From CAYRNR01 sp964425605 (GTDB taxonomy: Bacteria > Myxococcota_A > UBA796 > UBA9615 > CAYRNR01): 64,000 nt of DNA. The notes beneath the pieces are model-generated. The model was given only the letters and a program-made list of their open reading frames with translations. It ran no database searches and was not told the origin of the DNA. Where the stretch lies: positions 62,001 through 126,000 of the forward strand of contig CAYRNR010000004.1 of assembly GCA_964425605.1 (NCBI GenBank). The letters run 5' to 3'. Both the position numbers and the translations under genes were made by a program. Below are positions 8,314 through 16,405 of this stretch, one piece after another (the stretch's first letter is position 1; each line of letters starts with the position of its first letter).

Positions 8314-11280
8314 CTACGCCCACCAGCCCATCGCGACGCCGGTGTAGTACGCACCGCCGCTGAAGATCCCCGCGAACAGCCCCGCCGCCAGATCGTCGCC
8401 CATGATGCCCCAGCCGCCGGGCAGGAACTTCTCGGCCCAGCGGACCGGACCGGGCTTGAGGATGTCGAAGGCGCGGAACAGGACGAAGGCCAGAACGACC
8501 CAGCCGAAGGACCAGGGCACGAAGATCAGCGCCAGCAGGCAGCCGGCGAACTCGTCCACCACCACCTCCTGGGGATCGGACTTGCCGGTGGCCGCGGAGT
8601 AGGCCTGGCTTGCCCAGGTGCCCAGGGCGAAGGCGGCGACCACGACGGCGATGCGGACCCCCACGTGGCTGTCCGCGAGGAGCATGGCCACGGGGAGGCT
8701 GGCGATGGCACCGAGGGTGCCGGGGGCCATGGGGGACCGTCCGGCGAAGCCCACCGTGGCGAGGAACTCGGCGAAGAACGGGGCGGAGCTGCGGGGCCAC
8801 AGGGCGTCGCCGTCGTCGGGGGACTTGCGTCGCAGGATGGCCAGGAACGAGGTGAAGAACACCAGGATGACCAGCAGGTTCAGGGCCAGGCCCACCACGG
8901 CGAGCCGGCCCAGGGAGTCCAGGCCCGGGTGGCGGGCGATCATCAGCGCGCCGAAGCCCAGGGCCGTGGTCAGGACCGCTCCGCAGATGGCCCGGCCGGT
9001 CTCGGCGACCACGGTGGCGAGCTTCGAACCCCTCTCGCTCAGACGGGTCACCAGGTGTACGGCCCCGTCCACGCCGATGCCCAGCAGCACCGGCAGGATG
9101 ATCATGTTGATGTAGTTGATGCGCAGGCCCACCAGCGAGATCAGCCCCATCAGCGCGCAGATGGTCACCACGGCCGGGGCCAGGGTCTGCAGCGCCCTGC
9201 GCAGCCCCCCCAGCAGCAGCCAGCAGCAGGCCAGCACCGCGGTGAGGACCACCGCGAACACGGGCGCGGTCTCCCGCTGCACCATGTTGATGATGTCGGC
9301 CATGATCATGGCCTCGCCTGCGGCGGAGTACGCCTTGTCGTCGCCGAGATCGATGGCGCGGACCTCCTCGGCGAACCTCCGCACCGCCTTGCCGTCGGCG
9401 AGGCTGATGTTGGGGAACAGCAGGACGAAGCCGTCCTCGGAGTCCTCGTCCGGGCCCTTGAACTGGCGGCGGATGCCGGCGGGCAACGTCTCCCGGGTGA
9501 AGGGCTCGGTCGACGTCATGGTCACGAGATCCTCGATCTTGGGATCGGGGGTCTTTTGCTTCTTGCGGATCTTCTTGGCGATCTTGTGGAGCTTCTCGAG
9601 CACCTCGCGCTTCTCGTCCTGCTGCTTGGGCACCAGGTCGGAGATGCACGCGACGAAGTCGACGGAGGACTCGTCGCCGAGGGCTTGCTTGCGTTCCCGG
9701 ATGATGTCGGCGACCGCGCGCTCGTCATCCTCGTTCTCGGTGAGGATGATCACCGGGATCTGGGAGTACCCGATGATCTTGTTGACCTCGACGTCGAGCT
9801 GGAACGACTGCATCTCCAGCCCCTCGAGGCTGTCGAAGTCGTAGTCGAAGCTCGCCTGGTCCATCCGCCCCACCAGCAACACCAGGGCGACGCCGCCGAT
9901 CCAGGCCAGCGCAGGGGACCACACGCGCAGCACGCGCGCGAAGGTGGACTTGAGGCCGGCCTCGGCGGCGTGGCCCGACGGGCGCCAGCCGAATCGCTCG
10001 GCCAGGCCCAGCAGCGCGGGCAGGCACATGGTGAACGAGAGCATGACCATGACCATGCCCACGGCGGCGAGGATGCCGAACTCGCGGAAGGCGCGGAACT
10101 CGGAGATGGACAGGGCCCCGAACGCCACCAGGGTGGTCATGGCGGCGGTGGCCACGGCCAGGCCGGTGCTGCGGTAGGTCTCGGAGACGGCCTCGAGGGC
10201 GTCGCGGCGGTTCGTCCGCTCCACGCCATAGCGTTCGAGCAGGTGTATCCCGTGGTCGATGCCCAGGCCCAGCAAGATGGCGCCGAGGAAGCCGGTGAGC
10301 ACGTTGAGGTACTCGAACATCACCGACGCCATGCCGAAGGTCCACAGCAGCCCTGCGATGAGCGGTCCGGTCGTGAGGAACACCGACAGGGCCGAGCGGA
10401 AGTGGATGCCCAGGTACAGCAGCATCAACGCCAGCGCAGCGATGGAGGCGACGCGCGTGTCGGCGTTGAGCCGGTCCTCGCGGTCCATGTACTTCTTGTA
10501 GCGGCCGGACAGGGCCACCTTCATGTTCGGGTCGTACTGGGACAGGTCGATGCTGTCGACGTACTCCTGGACGTTGTTGGTCATCGTCCGGGCGAAGGTC
10601 ATGTCCAGGGACGTGCGGTCCGGCTTGGCCAGCAGCACGATCATCCGGGACTCCTCGTTGAGGTAGTAGTCGCCGGACATCTGGCGCCACCAGCCGCCGC
10701 CCACGTCGCGGGTGTACTTGGCCTCGATGTCCTTGAAGTCCACGGACGGAGGCTCGTCGGGCTCGTCCTCGAAGGAGATGTACAGGGGGTTGTTCTGGCG
10801 CTTCTCCCAGTCGTAGCGGGCCTTGATGCGCCGGTAGATCTCCTCCACGTCCTCGAGCTCGAGGTAGTACAGGCGCCGGTCCTGGATGAACCGGATGGGG
10901 CGCTTGTTCTCCACGTAGAGGATGTTGTCGAGCTCGGCGATCTTGGGGGCCTGCTCGTCGGCGAAGCGCTTGAGGACCTCGGGGTCGGCGTCCCAGGCGG
11001 CGACCGAGACGTAGCCGATGCCGCCGAAGCGCTCGCGCAGGGCGCGGATGTCGCGGACCGAGGGGAAGGTCTCCGGCAGCAGCTCGACCAGGTCGCCGGA
11101 GAAGCGGAGCTGGGACATGCCGACCGCGGCGCCGATGGAGAGGACCGCGGCGATGCCCAGGGCGATCCAGGGTTTGGCGAAGCTCCAGCAGGCCAGGCGG
11201 CCGATGGTGGCGGCGACCAGGTTGCCCGCGGTCGCGGAGATCCCGTCAGTCGGTTTGGGGGTCGTCACTACCGGTCCCAT
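8314..11280 (-). CDS. RND/MMPL-family exporter fused to a PgpA-like lipid phosphatase
   Basis: 988 residues in one unbroken frame. Residues 1 to about 815 form a complete single-chain RND exporter of the MMPL/HpnN-like type: an N-terminal helix, a periplasmic loop, a block of helices with 'ILLGLGIDHGIHLLERYG', a second loop and a second block with 'LLGIGVDGAVHLVTRL'. Residues about 832-988 match phosphatidylglycerophosphatase A along its length: 'GRSPMAPGTLGAIASLP', 'VVVDEFAGCLLAL', 'FRAFDILKPGPVRWAEK' and 'GGWGIMGDDLAAG', lining up with E. coli PgpA motifs including the acidic catalytic residues (DE, DD). This joins dephosphorylation of a phosphatidyl-alcohol phosphate with lipid transport. 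The gene overlaps the upstream phosphatidyltransferase gene by about 35 bases, so both are cotranscribed. A GTG at 11268 is an alternative start. The fused domains are certain; the substrate is inferred. Confidence 0.9.
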   Translation of the reverse strand: MGPVVTTPKPTDGISATAGNLVAATIGRLACWSFAKPWIALGIAAVLSIGAAVGMSQLRFSGDLVELLPETFPSVRDIRALRERFGGIGYVSVAAWDADPEVLKRFADEQAPKIAELDNILYVENKRPIRFIQDRRLYYLELEDVEEIYRRIKARYDWEKRQNNPLYISFEDEPDEPPSVDFKDIEAKYTRDVGGGWWRQMSGDYYLNEESRMIVLLAKPDRTSLDMTFARTMTNNVQEYVDSIDLSQYDPNMKVALSGRYKKYMDREDRLNADTRVASIAALALMLLYLGIHFRSALSVFLTTGPLIAGLLWTFGMASVMFEYLNVLTGFLGAILLGLGIDHGIHLLERYGVERTNRRDALEAVSETYRSTGLAVATAAMTTLVAFGALSISEFRAFREFGILAAVGMVMVMLSFTMCLPALLGLAERFGWRPSGHAAEAGLKSTFARVLRVWSPALAWIGGVALVLLVGRMDQASFDYDFDSLEGLEMQSFQLDVEVNKIIGYSQIPVIILTENEDDERAVADIIRERKQALGDESSVDFVACISDLVPKQQDEKREVLEKLHKIAKKIRKKQKTPDPKIEDLVTMTSTEPFTRETLPAGIRRQFKGPDEDSEDGFVLLFPNISLADGKAVRRFAEEVRAIDLGDDKAYSAAGEAMIMADIINMVQRETAPVFAVVLTAVLACCWLLLGGLRRALQTLAPAVVTICALMGLISLVGLRINYINMIILPVLLGIGVDGAVHLVTRLSERGSKLATVVAETGRAICGAVLTTALGFGALMIARHPGLDSLGRLAVVGLALNLLVILVFFTSFLAILRRKSPDDGDALWPRSSAPFFAEFLATVGFAGRSPMAPGTLGAIASLPVAMLLADSHVGVRIAVVVAAFALGTWASQAYSAATGKSDPQEVVVDEFAGCLLALIFVPWSFGWVVLAFVLFRAFDILKPGPVRWAEKFLPGGWGIMGDDLAAGLFAGIFSGGAYYTGVAMGWWA

Positions 11281-12520
11281 CCCCTTCGCCGGGAGTTTCG
11301 TCCGTGGCCGGGAAGACGTAGTTGCGCTGCAGCGGGTAGTTCCACGCCGAGTAGATGGCGATGCGGATGATGATCCAGGCGATGCGGTAGTCCAGGCCGG
11401 GCACGAGCAACAGCATGCCCACGCCGCCCGAGTTGAGCAGGGCGCTGGTGCCGCTGACCATGGCGTATCGGAAGCTCTGGGTCATGGTGGTGCCGCGGTT
11501 GCCGCGGAACGCCCAGAACTTGTTCATCAGGAAGTTGATCACCCCACCCAGCGCGCAGCCGAGGAACGTGGCGAGGGTCGGATGCAGGGTCGCCCACTCC
11601 ACCAGGAAGTTGACCAGGGCGAAGTCGGCGCCCGTTGCGACCACCGAGGCGACGACCGCGGCGGAGAACATGGTCCACTCGGCCGACGGGCGTCCGCGTT
11701 TGGAGCCGTCGGGACGGGGGGACAGCTCTCGCATGACGTAGATGATGCGGCGCACGCCCGTGGCGTTGGCGCCGATCAGGATGAACACGAGGCAGATGAT
11801 GGTCAGCCGGTGGGGCGGGTGGGGGTCGTCGGGGACCAGGACCGCCTCGAGGATGGGGCTGAAGATGGCCGCCATGCCCAGGTAGACCAGCCGCTCGGCC
11901 CGCTGCATGGAGCCCACGACCGCCGTGACGCCCATGGACTCGCCCTTGGCGCGGGCGTAGGAGACCATCACCGAACCGACGAAGGCTCCGAAGGAGACCA
12001 CCATCACCCAGCTGTCACGGTAGTAGTAGGCCAGGCCGATGAAGACGAAGGCCTCGGCGTAGCGGTCGACGCTCGAGTCGAGCATGGCGCCGGCCTTGGA
12101 GGCCTCGCCGCGCAGCCGCGCGATGCGGCCGTCGAACATGTCGCAGATGCCCGCGAAGATGTACAGCCAGCCGCCCAGGGCGAACTTGCCGAACGCCAGG
12201 CCCACGCCCGCGCCGGCGGACAGGAGCACCGACAGCAGCGTGATCGAGGTGGCCGGGATGCCGAGCCAGAAGATGAAGTTCCACAGCGGCGAGATGGCCC
12301 AGACGAAGTAGTGGCGAATCCACTTGTTGAGGAATCGTGTGCCGCCCCGCTGTTCGACCTCGGCGTCGATGGGCATCTCGCCCTTGATCTTGTTGCGGAT
12401 GGCGAAGACCGCCACCCCGATCAAGAAGTAGGCCGCGAGCACGATGGCCGGCATCAACGCCGAGAGGATGCGGAACGTGGGCCCCAGCTCGCTGGAGAGC
12501 CACTGATCGAGCAGTTCCAC
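11246..12520 (-). CDS. CDP-alcohol phosphatidyltransferase fused to a GtrA-like domain
   Basis: 424 residues, GTG start at 12520 fixed by AGGAGG (12528-12533, seven-base gap). The catalytic signature D-G-x2-A-R-x8-G-x3-D-x3-D is exact: 'DGRIARLRGEASKAG' then 'AMLDSSVDR'. Several transmembrane helices surround it. Enzymes of this class swap CMP in CDP-diacylglycerol for an alcohol or alcohol phosphate (glycerol-3-phosphate, inositol phosphate, serine). After a basic linker (about residue 270) comes a four-helix GtrA/DPMS-like domain with 'VNFLVEW', 'GGVINFLMNKFWAF' and a closing 'WNYPLQRNYVF'. GtrA proteins are linked to membrane steps of polyprenyl-sugar transfer. The next gene supplies a PgpA-like phosphatase, and the divergent operon encodes inositol-phosphate synthase, which points to a phosphatidylinositol-phosphate synthase. 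That substrate is an inference. Confidence 0.88.
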   Translation of the reverse strand: MELLDQWLSSELGPTFRILSALMPAIVLAAYFLIGVAVFAIRNKIKGEMPIDAEVEQRGGTRFLNKWIRHYFVWAISPLWNFIFWLGIPATSITLLSVLLSAGAGVGLAFGKFALGGWLYIFAGICDMFDGRIARLRGEASKAGAMLDSSVDRYAEAFVFIGLAYYYRDSWVMVVSFGAFVGSVMVSYARAKGESMGVTAVVGSMQRAERLVYLGMAAIFSPILEAVLVPDDPHPPHRLTIICLVFILIGANATGVRRIIYVMRELSPRPDGSKRGRPSAEWTMFSAAVVASVVATGADFALVNFLVEWATLHPTLATFLGCALGGVINFLMNKFWAFRGNRGTTMTQSFRYAMVSGTSALLNSGGVGMLLLVPGLDYRIAWIIIRIAIYSAWNYPLQRNYVFPATDETPGEGDGTGSDDPQTD

Positions 12521-12639
12521 GTCTATGCCTCCTGATTGCGCGTGCCCATCACACGGTTTCGAGAGCGTCGAACGTGGGCGGGGAGGGGGCCTCCGAGGCC
12601 ACGGTTCAGGGGACGCCTCCCCCTTCTAGAAGCTGAATG

Positions 12640-12669
12640 GAGATACCAGTGCGCGCGGGGGATTGTCAA
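12640..12669 (-). promoter_or_regulatory. Probable promoter of the phosphatidyltransferase/RND-PgpA operon
   Basis: On the minus strand a perfect -35 hexamer TTGACA (12669-12664) is followed after 18 bases by TATCTC (12645-12640), a weak -10. It lies about 120 bases upstream of the GTG at 12520 and faces away from the PfkB promoter. The -35 is convincing; the -10 is not. Confidence 0.4.
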
Positions 12670-12692
12670 GCTCGCGCGCGCGTGCGCGGAAC

Positions 12693-12716
12693 CCTCGCGC
12701 GCACGGGCGCGCGAGG
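12693..12716. promoter_or_regulatory. Perfect palindrome between the two divergent promoters
   Basis: CCTCGCGCGC, a four-base ACGG, then GCGCGCGAGG: ten-base arms with no mismatch. It ends exactly where the -35 element (12717) of the PfkB promoter begins and lies 24 bases from the -35 of the opposite promoter, a natural place for an operator that would control both operons. As RNA it would also form a very stable hairpin, but no open transcript is expected to cross it. The surrounding alternating purine-pyrimidine run (CTCGCGCGCGCGTGCGCG, 12671-12688) could favour Z-DNA. Confidence 0.5.
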
Positions 12717-12744
12717 TTGCTTTTGTCGTTCTCGGGGATATAAT
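12717..12744 (+). promoter_or_regulatory. Sigma-70-like promoter of the PfkB/inositol-phosphate synthase operon
   Basis: TTGCTT (12717-12722), a 16-base spacer and a perfect TATAAT (12739-12744). Transcription would start near 12751, only about 23 bases before the ATG at 12774. This is the clearest promoter in an otherwise GC-rich window. Confidence 0.7.
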
Positions 12745-12773
12745 CCGCGGCCCGTGGGCCCTGGGAGCGATTG

Positions 12774-13628
12774 ATGCCTGAGCACGCCCTGTGCATCGGC
12801 AACTTCACACTCGACCTGACCCCCGACGGAGAGACTCCGGGGGGATCGGTGTTCTACAGCGGGTCCACGTTTGCCTCCCTCGGGGTGCGTCCCCGGATCG
12901 TGGCGGCAGCCCATCCGGACTTCCCGGTGGACCGGGTGCGAGGTGTGTTCGACTTCGATCTGCAGCTGCACCCCGCGCGCCAGACCACGGCCATGCGCAA
13001 CACCTACCGCGACGGCGTCCGCACGCAGATGCTCGAGGCTGCCGGGGAGGCGCTCGACGTCTCGGATCTGCCCGGCGGCTGGCTCGACGACGCCATCGTG
13101 TTGTTGTGCCCTGTCTTCGGCGAGGTCGGCCCCGCGCTGGCCGCGGCGGCGCGCGGCGCGGTCACGGGGGTGTCCCTGCAGGGCTGGTTGCGGCGAGCCG
13201 ACGCGCGGCAGCGCATCGTCGGCACCACCGACGTGGGGTTCCTCGCGGCCCTCGATGGGGTGGACGTGTTGCTGTACAGCGACGAGGACGTCGCCCACGA
13301 CCCCGATCTGGAGCGCGCCTTCCATGGCGCAGCCCCGGTGGCCGTGCGGACCCACGGGCCTGCAGGGGCCACCGTGTTCACCCCCGGGCGCGTCGAACGC
13401 ATCCCTGGCCAGGACGTGACCGAGATCGATCCCACAGGCGCTGGCGACACGTTCGCCGGGGCCTTCCTGACCCACTTCGCACAGAATAAGGACCCCTTTG
13501 CTGCGGCGCTCTTCGGCTGCCGCGTGGCTGCCCTCGAGGTGAGCCACCCCGGCCCGTTGACGCCGGCGCTGCTCGGGGATCATGACTACGCCATCTGGGG
13601 GAACCTCCCCGGCGGGCGAGAAGGATAG
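12774..13628 (+). CDS. PfkB-family carbohydrate (possibly inositol) kinase
   Basis: 284 residues from the ATG at 12774; a TTG directly before it is unlikely. Ribokinase-fold hallmarks: an N-terminal 'GNFTLDL' and 'TPGGSVFYSGSTFASLG' (the Gly-Gly substrate-binding region) and the C-terminal signature 2 'IDPTGAGDTFAGAF' (about residues 219-232) with the catalytic Asp. It is slightly shorter than most family members (about 300 residues). PfkB kinases phosphorylate sugars, nucleosides or inositol with ATP. The stop codon lies 5 bases before the start of inositol-phosphate synthase, so the pair is an operon. That neighbour makes free inositol a reasonable substrate, as some PfkB proteins are inositol kinases, but sequence alone cannot decide. 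Confidence 0.85.
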   Translation: MPEHALCIGNFTLDLTPDGETPGGSVFYSGSTFASLGVRPRIVAAAHPDFPVDRVRGVFDFDLQLHPARQTTAMRNTYRDGVRTQMLEAAGEALDVSDLPGGWLDDAIVLLCPVFGEVGPALAAAARGAVTGVSLQGWLRRADARQRIVGTTDVGFLAALDGVDVLLYSDEDVAHDPDLERAFHGAAPVAVRTHGPAGATVFTPGRVERIPGQDVTEIDPTGAGDTFAGAFLTHFAQNKDPFAAALFGCRVAALEVSHPGPLTPALLGDHDYAIWGNLPGGREG

Positions 13629-13633
13629 TGACG

Positions 13634-14962
13634 ATGAGTGAAGACAAGACCGTGCAGATCGCAGACGCCGAGGGCAAGCTGGGCGTGCTGATCCCCGGCC
13701 TGGGCGCCGTGACCACCACCTTCCTCGCGGGCCTCGAGGGCATCCGCCAGGGGCTGTTCCCGGCCATCGGCTCCATGACCCAGATGGGCTACATCCGCCT
13801 GGGCCGCCGCGACGAGAACCGCCAGCCGCGCATCAAGGACGTGCTGCCGTTGGCGTCCCTGGACGACGTGGTGGTGGGCGGCTGGGACATCTTCCCGGAC
13901 AACTGCTACGAGGCCGCGGTCAACGCCGGGGTGATCCACGAGTCCGATCTGGCGCCGGTCAGGTCGTACCTGGAGTCGATCAAGCCCATGGCGGCGGTGT
14001 TCGACAAGCGCTACGTCAAGCGGCTCGACGGGCCCAACGTCAAGCAGGGCGGCACGTGGTGGGACAAGTCCAAGATGCTCGAAGAGGACATCGCCAAGTT
14101 CAAGGCCGCGAACGACTGTACGCGCCTGGTGATGATCTGGTGTGGCTCCACCGAGGTGTACATCACGCCGTCGGAGGTCCACATGAACGTCGAGAACTTC
14201 GAGGCGGGCCTCAAGGCCGACGACCCCGGCATCTCACCGGCCATGGTCTACGCCTACACCGCCATCAAGAACGGCATCCCCTACATCAACGGGGCGCCGC
14301 ACCTGAGCAACGACTGCCCGGCCCTGCTGGAGCTGGCGCGGGCCAACGGCGTGCCCACCGCGGGCAAGGACTTCAAGACGGGCCAGACCCTGATGAAGAC
14401 CATCCTCGCCCCTGGATTCAAGGCGCGGCTGCTGGGCGTCAACGGCTGGTTCTCCACCAACATCCTGGGCAACCGCGACGGCGAGGTGCTCGACGATCCG
14501 GGCTCGTTCAAGAGCAAGGAGGTCTCCAAGCTGTCGGTGCTCGACACCATCTTGCAGCCCGACATCTACCCGGAGCTGTACAAGGACCTGTACCACAAGG
14601 TCCGCATCAACTATTACCCGCCGCGCGGTGACAACAAGGAGGGCTGGGACAACATCGACATCTTCGGGTGGATGAACCAGAAGATGCAGATCAAGGTCGA
14701 CTTCCTGTGCCGCGATTCGATCCTGGCCGCGCCGCTCGTCCTGGACCTCATCCTGTTCACCGATCTGGCCCACCGCGCCAAGATGTCGGGCATCCAGGAG
14801 TGGCTGTCCTTCTACTTCAAGTCGCCCATGGCGAGCCCGAACGTCTACCCCGAGCACGACCTGTTCATCCAGCTGTGGAAGCTCAAGAACACCCTGCGCT
14901 ACCTGATGGGCGAGGAGCTGATCACCCACCTGGGCATCGAGTACTACAACTACTTCGAATAG
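13634..14962 (+). CDS. ino1: myo-Inositol-phosphate synthase
   Basis: 442 residues. The ATG at 13634 has AAGGA eight bases upstream; a GTG at 13628 overlaps the kinase stop and is less likely. The enzyme turns glucose 6-phosphate into 1L-myo-inositol 1-phosphate using tightly bound NAD. Landmarks: N-terminal Rossmann segment 'VLIPGLGAVTTTFLAGLEGI', 'WDIFPDNCYEAA', 'CGSTEVY', 'GIPYINGAPHLSND', the conserved active-site block 'AGKDFKTGQTLMKT' and 'LGVNGWFSTNILGNRDG', then 'FKSKEVSKLSVLD'. The length fits the bacterial form, which lacks the N-terminal extension of eukaryotic enzymes. It is the main clue to the chemistry of the divergent lipid operon. The gene ends in a small hairpin. Confidence 0.93.
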   Translation: MSEDKTVQIADAEGKLGVLIPGLGAVTTTFLAGLEGIRQGLFPAIGSMTQMGYIRLGRRDENRQPRIKDVLPLASLDDVVVGGWDIFPDNCYEAAVNAGVIHESDLAPVRSYLESIKPMAAVFDKRYVKRLDGPNVKQGGTWWDKSKMLEEDIAKFKAANDCTRLVMIWCGSTEVYITPSEVHMNVENFEAGLKADDPGISPAMVYAYTAIKNGIPYINGAPHLSNDCPALLELARANGVPTAGKDFKTGQTLMKTILAPGFKARLLGVNGWFSTNILGNRDGEVLDDPGSFKSKEVSKLSVLDTILQPDIYPELYKDLYHKVRINYYPPRGDNKEGWDNIDIFGWMNQKMQIKVDFLCRDSILAAPLVLDLILFTDLAHRAKMSGIQEWLSFYFKSPMASPNVYPEHDLFIQLWKLKNTLRYLMGEELITHLGIEYYNYFE

Positions 14963-14976
14963 GCCGGTCGTCGGCC
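14962..14976. terminator. Small hairpin between convergent genes
   Basis: GGCCG, five-base loop GTCGT, CGGCC, starting at the last base of the inositol-phosphate synthase stop codon and five bases from the end of the opposing gene. No T-run follows, so intrinsic termination is only a possibility. Confidence 0.3.
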
Positions 14977-14980
14977 GGGA

Positions 14981-16405
14981 TCAGAACATCGAATCCACGG
15001 TGATGTAGAGCCCGAAGCTGGGGGGCGCGGCGATGGATCCGTCCGCCTCCTCGATGGGGTCCGGGCTGATGCCGAGGTCGAGCCGGCCGATGAAGGTGTC
15101 GGCGAGGATGGCGCGGACCCCGACGCCGGTGCCCGCGTGGAGTGGGAAGGCCGGGTCCTCGGCCGTGGAGTCTTCACCGGCACCCCACACGGCGCCGGTG
15201 TCGCCGAACACGATCAGCTGCCAGCGCAGCTCGGACTTGAGCGCGGGGTGGCGCCCCAGTTCGACGCGCAGCTCCAGGTTGGCCACGGCCTTGGCCGGCG
15301 CGCGCCAGCGCCCGAACTTGGCGCCGCGGATGGTCTGGCCTCCGCCGAAGCCGAGGATGGGCTCGGAGCCTCCCCAGCGGACCATCTCGTAGAACGGCAT
15401 GTCACCGAACAGCCACTCGCCCATGACACGCCCCGCGAGCACGGCGCGGCCCTGCTTGACCGGGACGTAGAGGCGTACCGATGCGAAGGGTCCACCAAAG
15501 ACCTCGGTGGGTTCGCTGATGCTGGGCACGATCCGTCCGCTGACCTCGGCGAACAGGCCGCGGTCGGGGACCAGCTCGGGCTCGCGGGTGTCCCACATGA
15601 AACCCATGGAGGCCTGGATCGACCACCCTCCGTCGAGTCCGGTGGGGGACTGCTCCTCGAGCAGGGAGCCGCTGTAGGTGTTGACCCTGGTCCACTGGAT
15701 CGTGGTGGCGACGAAGGCGCCGAGCACCGGGCCGAGGTCGTAGCGCAGCATGAGGTGGGCGAAGGGCTGGATCAGCTGGTACTTGTAGCGCTTGCGCCGG
15801 GGATCATCGACGTCGAAGCCGCCGACGTAGGCGCGCTCGCGGTTCACGCCGTTGCCGATGCCCCAGTAGCCGTCGTTGAGCCACTGGCGATAGGCGATGT
15901 AGGCGGTGAATCGCAGGCCGTGGAAGAGGCCCATGTCGGGCAGATCGATGATCAGGCGGTGGTTGTGGTGGCCGCGGTCGGTCAGGAAGCCCAGGAAGCG
16001 GATGTCCGCGCGGTAGGGATCGTAGCCCTTCTCGAGCCACCACAGCTCGGCCAGGACGCCGAGGCCGACGCCGTCGTCCGCGTCGTAGCCGGCGGTGGGC
16101 AGCGCCATCCACTTGAAGTGTTTGGTCTTTCCCTGGGGGATGGTGCCCGACTCGTCGATGGGCAGGTTCATGGCCGAGGGATCGCCGGCGGCTTCCCCGG
16201 TGGGTTGCTCGCCGGTCTCTTCGGCGGGTTCCTCGTCGGTTTCGTCGTCGGTTTCGTCGGCAGGTTCGCCGGCAGGTTCGCCGGCAGGTTCGTCGGCAGG
16301 TTCCTCGTCGTCCGCGGGTGGATCTTCCTGCGCCGGCGCGTATGCCGGGAGGATCGTCACCGCTGCTGAGAGCAACCAGGGGAGCCAGAGCCTGTTCACG
16401 TCCAT
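14981..16405 (-). CDS. Outer-membrane beta-barrel protein (BamA/Omp85 surface-antigen type)
   Basis: 474 residues from the ATG at 16405. Signal peptide (hydrophobic 'LWLPWLLSAAVTILPAYA', cut near 'APAQED'), then an acidic Glu/Asp/Pro/Ala repeat to about residue 75 ('EPAGEPAGEPADE'). The remainder alternates polar and aromatic residues as in beta-barrel strands, with 'GGGQTIRGAKFGRWRAPAKA' matching the lid-lock region of Omp85-family barrels (normally GG...lRGy....G) and a last strand ending in Phe (LYITVDSMF), a typical BAM recognition signal. No POTRA domain is seen, so it is probably a surface-antigen-like barrel of the patatin/bacterial surface antigen group rather than BamA. It is convergent with the inositol operon; a role in lipid traffic is possible but unproved. 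Confidence 0.75.
   Translation of the reverse strand: MDVNRLWLPWLLSAAVTILPAYAPAQEDPPADDEEPADEPAGEPAGEPADETDDETDEEPAEETGEQPTGEAAGDPSAMNLPIDESGTIPQGKTKHFKWMALPTAGYDADDGVGLGVLAELWWLEKGYDPYRADIRFLGFLTDRGHHNHRLIIDLPDMGLFHGLRFTAYIAYRQWLNDGYWGIGNGVNRERAYVGGFDVDDPRRKRYKYQLIQPFAHLMLRYDLGPVLGAFVATTIQWTRVNTYSGSLLEEQSPTGLDGGWSIQASMGFMWDTREPELVPDRGLFAEVSGRIVPSISEPTEVFGGPFASVRLYVPVKQGRAVLAGRVMGEWLFGDMPFYEMVRWGGSEPILGFGGGQTIRGAKFGRWRAPAKAVANLELRVELGRHPALKSELRWQLIVFGDTGAVWGAGEDSTAEDPAFPLHAGTGVGVRAILADTFIGRLDLGISPDPIEEADGSIAAPPSFGLYITVDSMF

Noticed and set aside
8314..8790. PgpA segment as an assembly chimera
   Set aside because: The frame is continuous with the same codon usage and GC content through the join, and the fused function fits the upstream phosphatidyltransferase gene; still worth confirming in relatives.
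8665..11370. 901-codon plus-strand frame opposite the RND-PgpA gene
   Set aside because: Composition (His, Gln, Gly, Val repeats) is typical of antisense frames in high-GC DNA, while the minus strand encodes clear RND and PgpA motifs.
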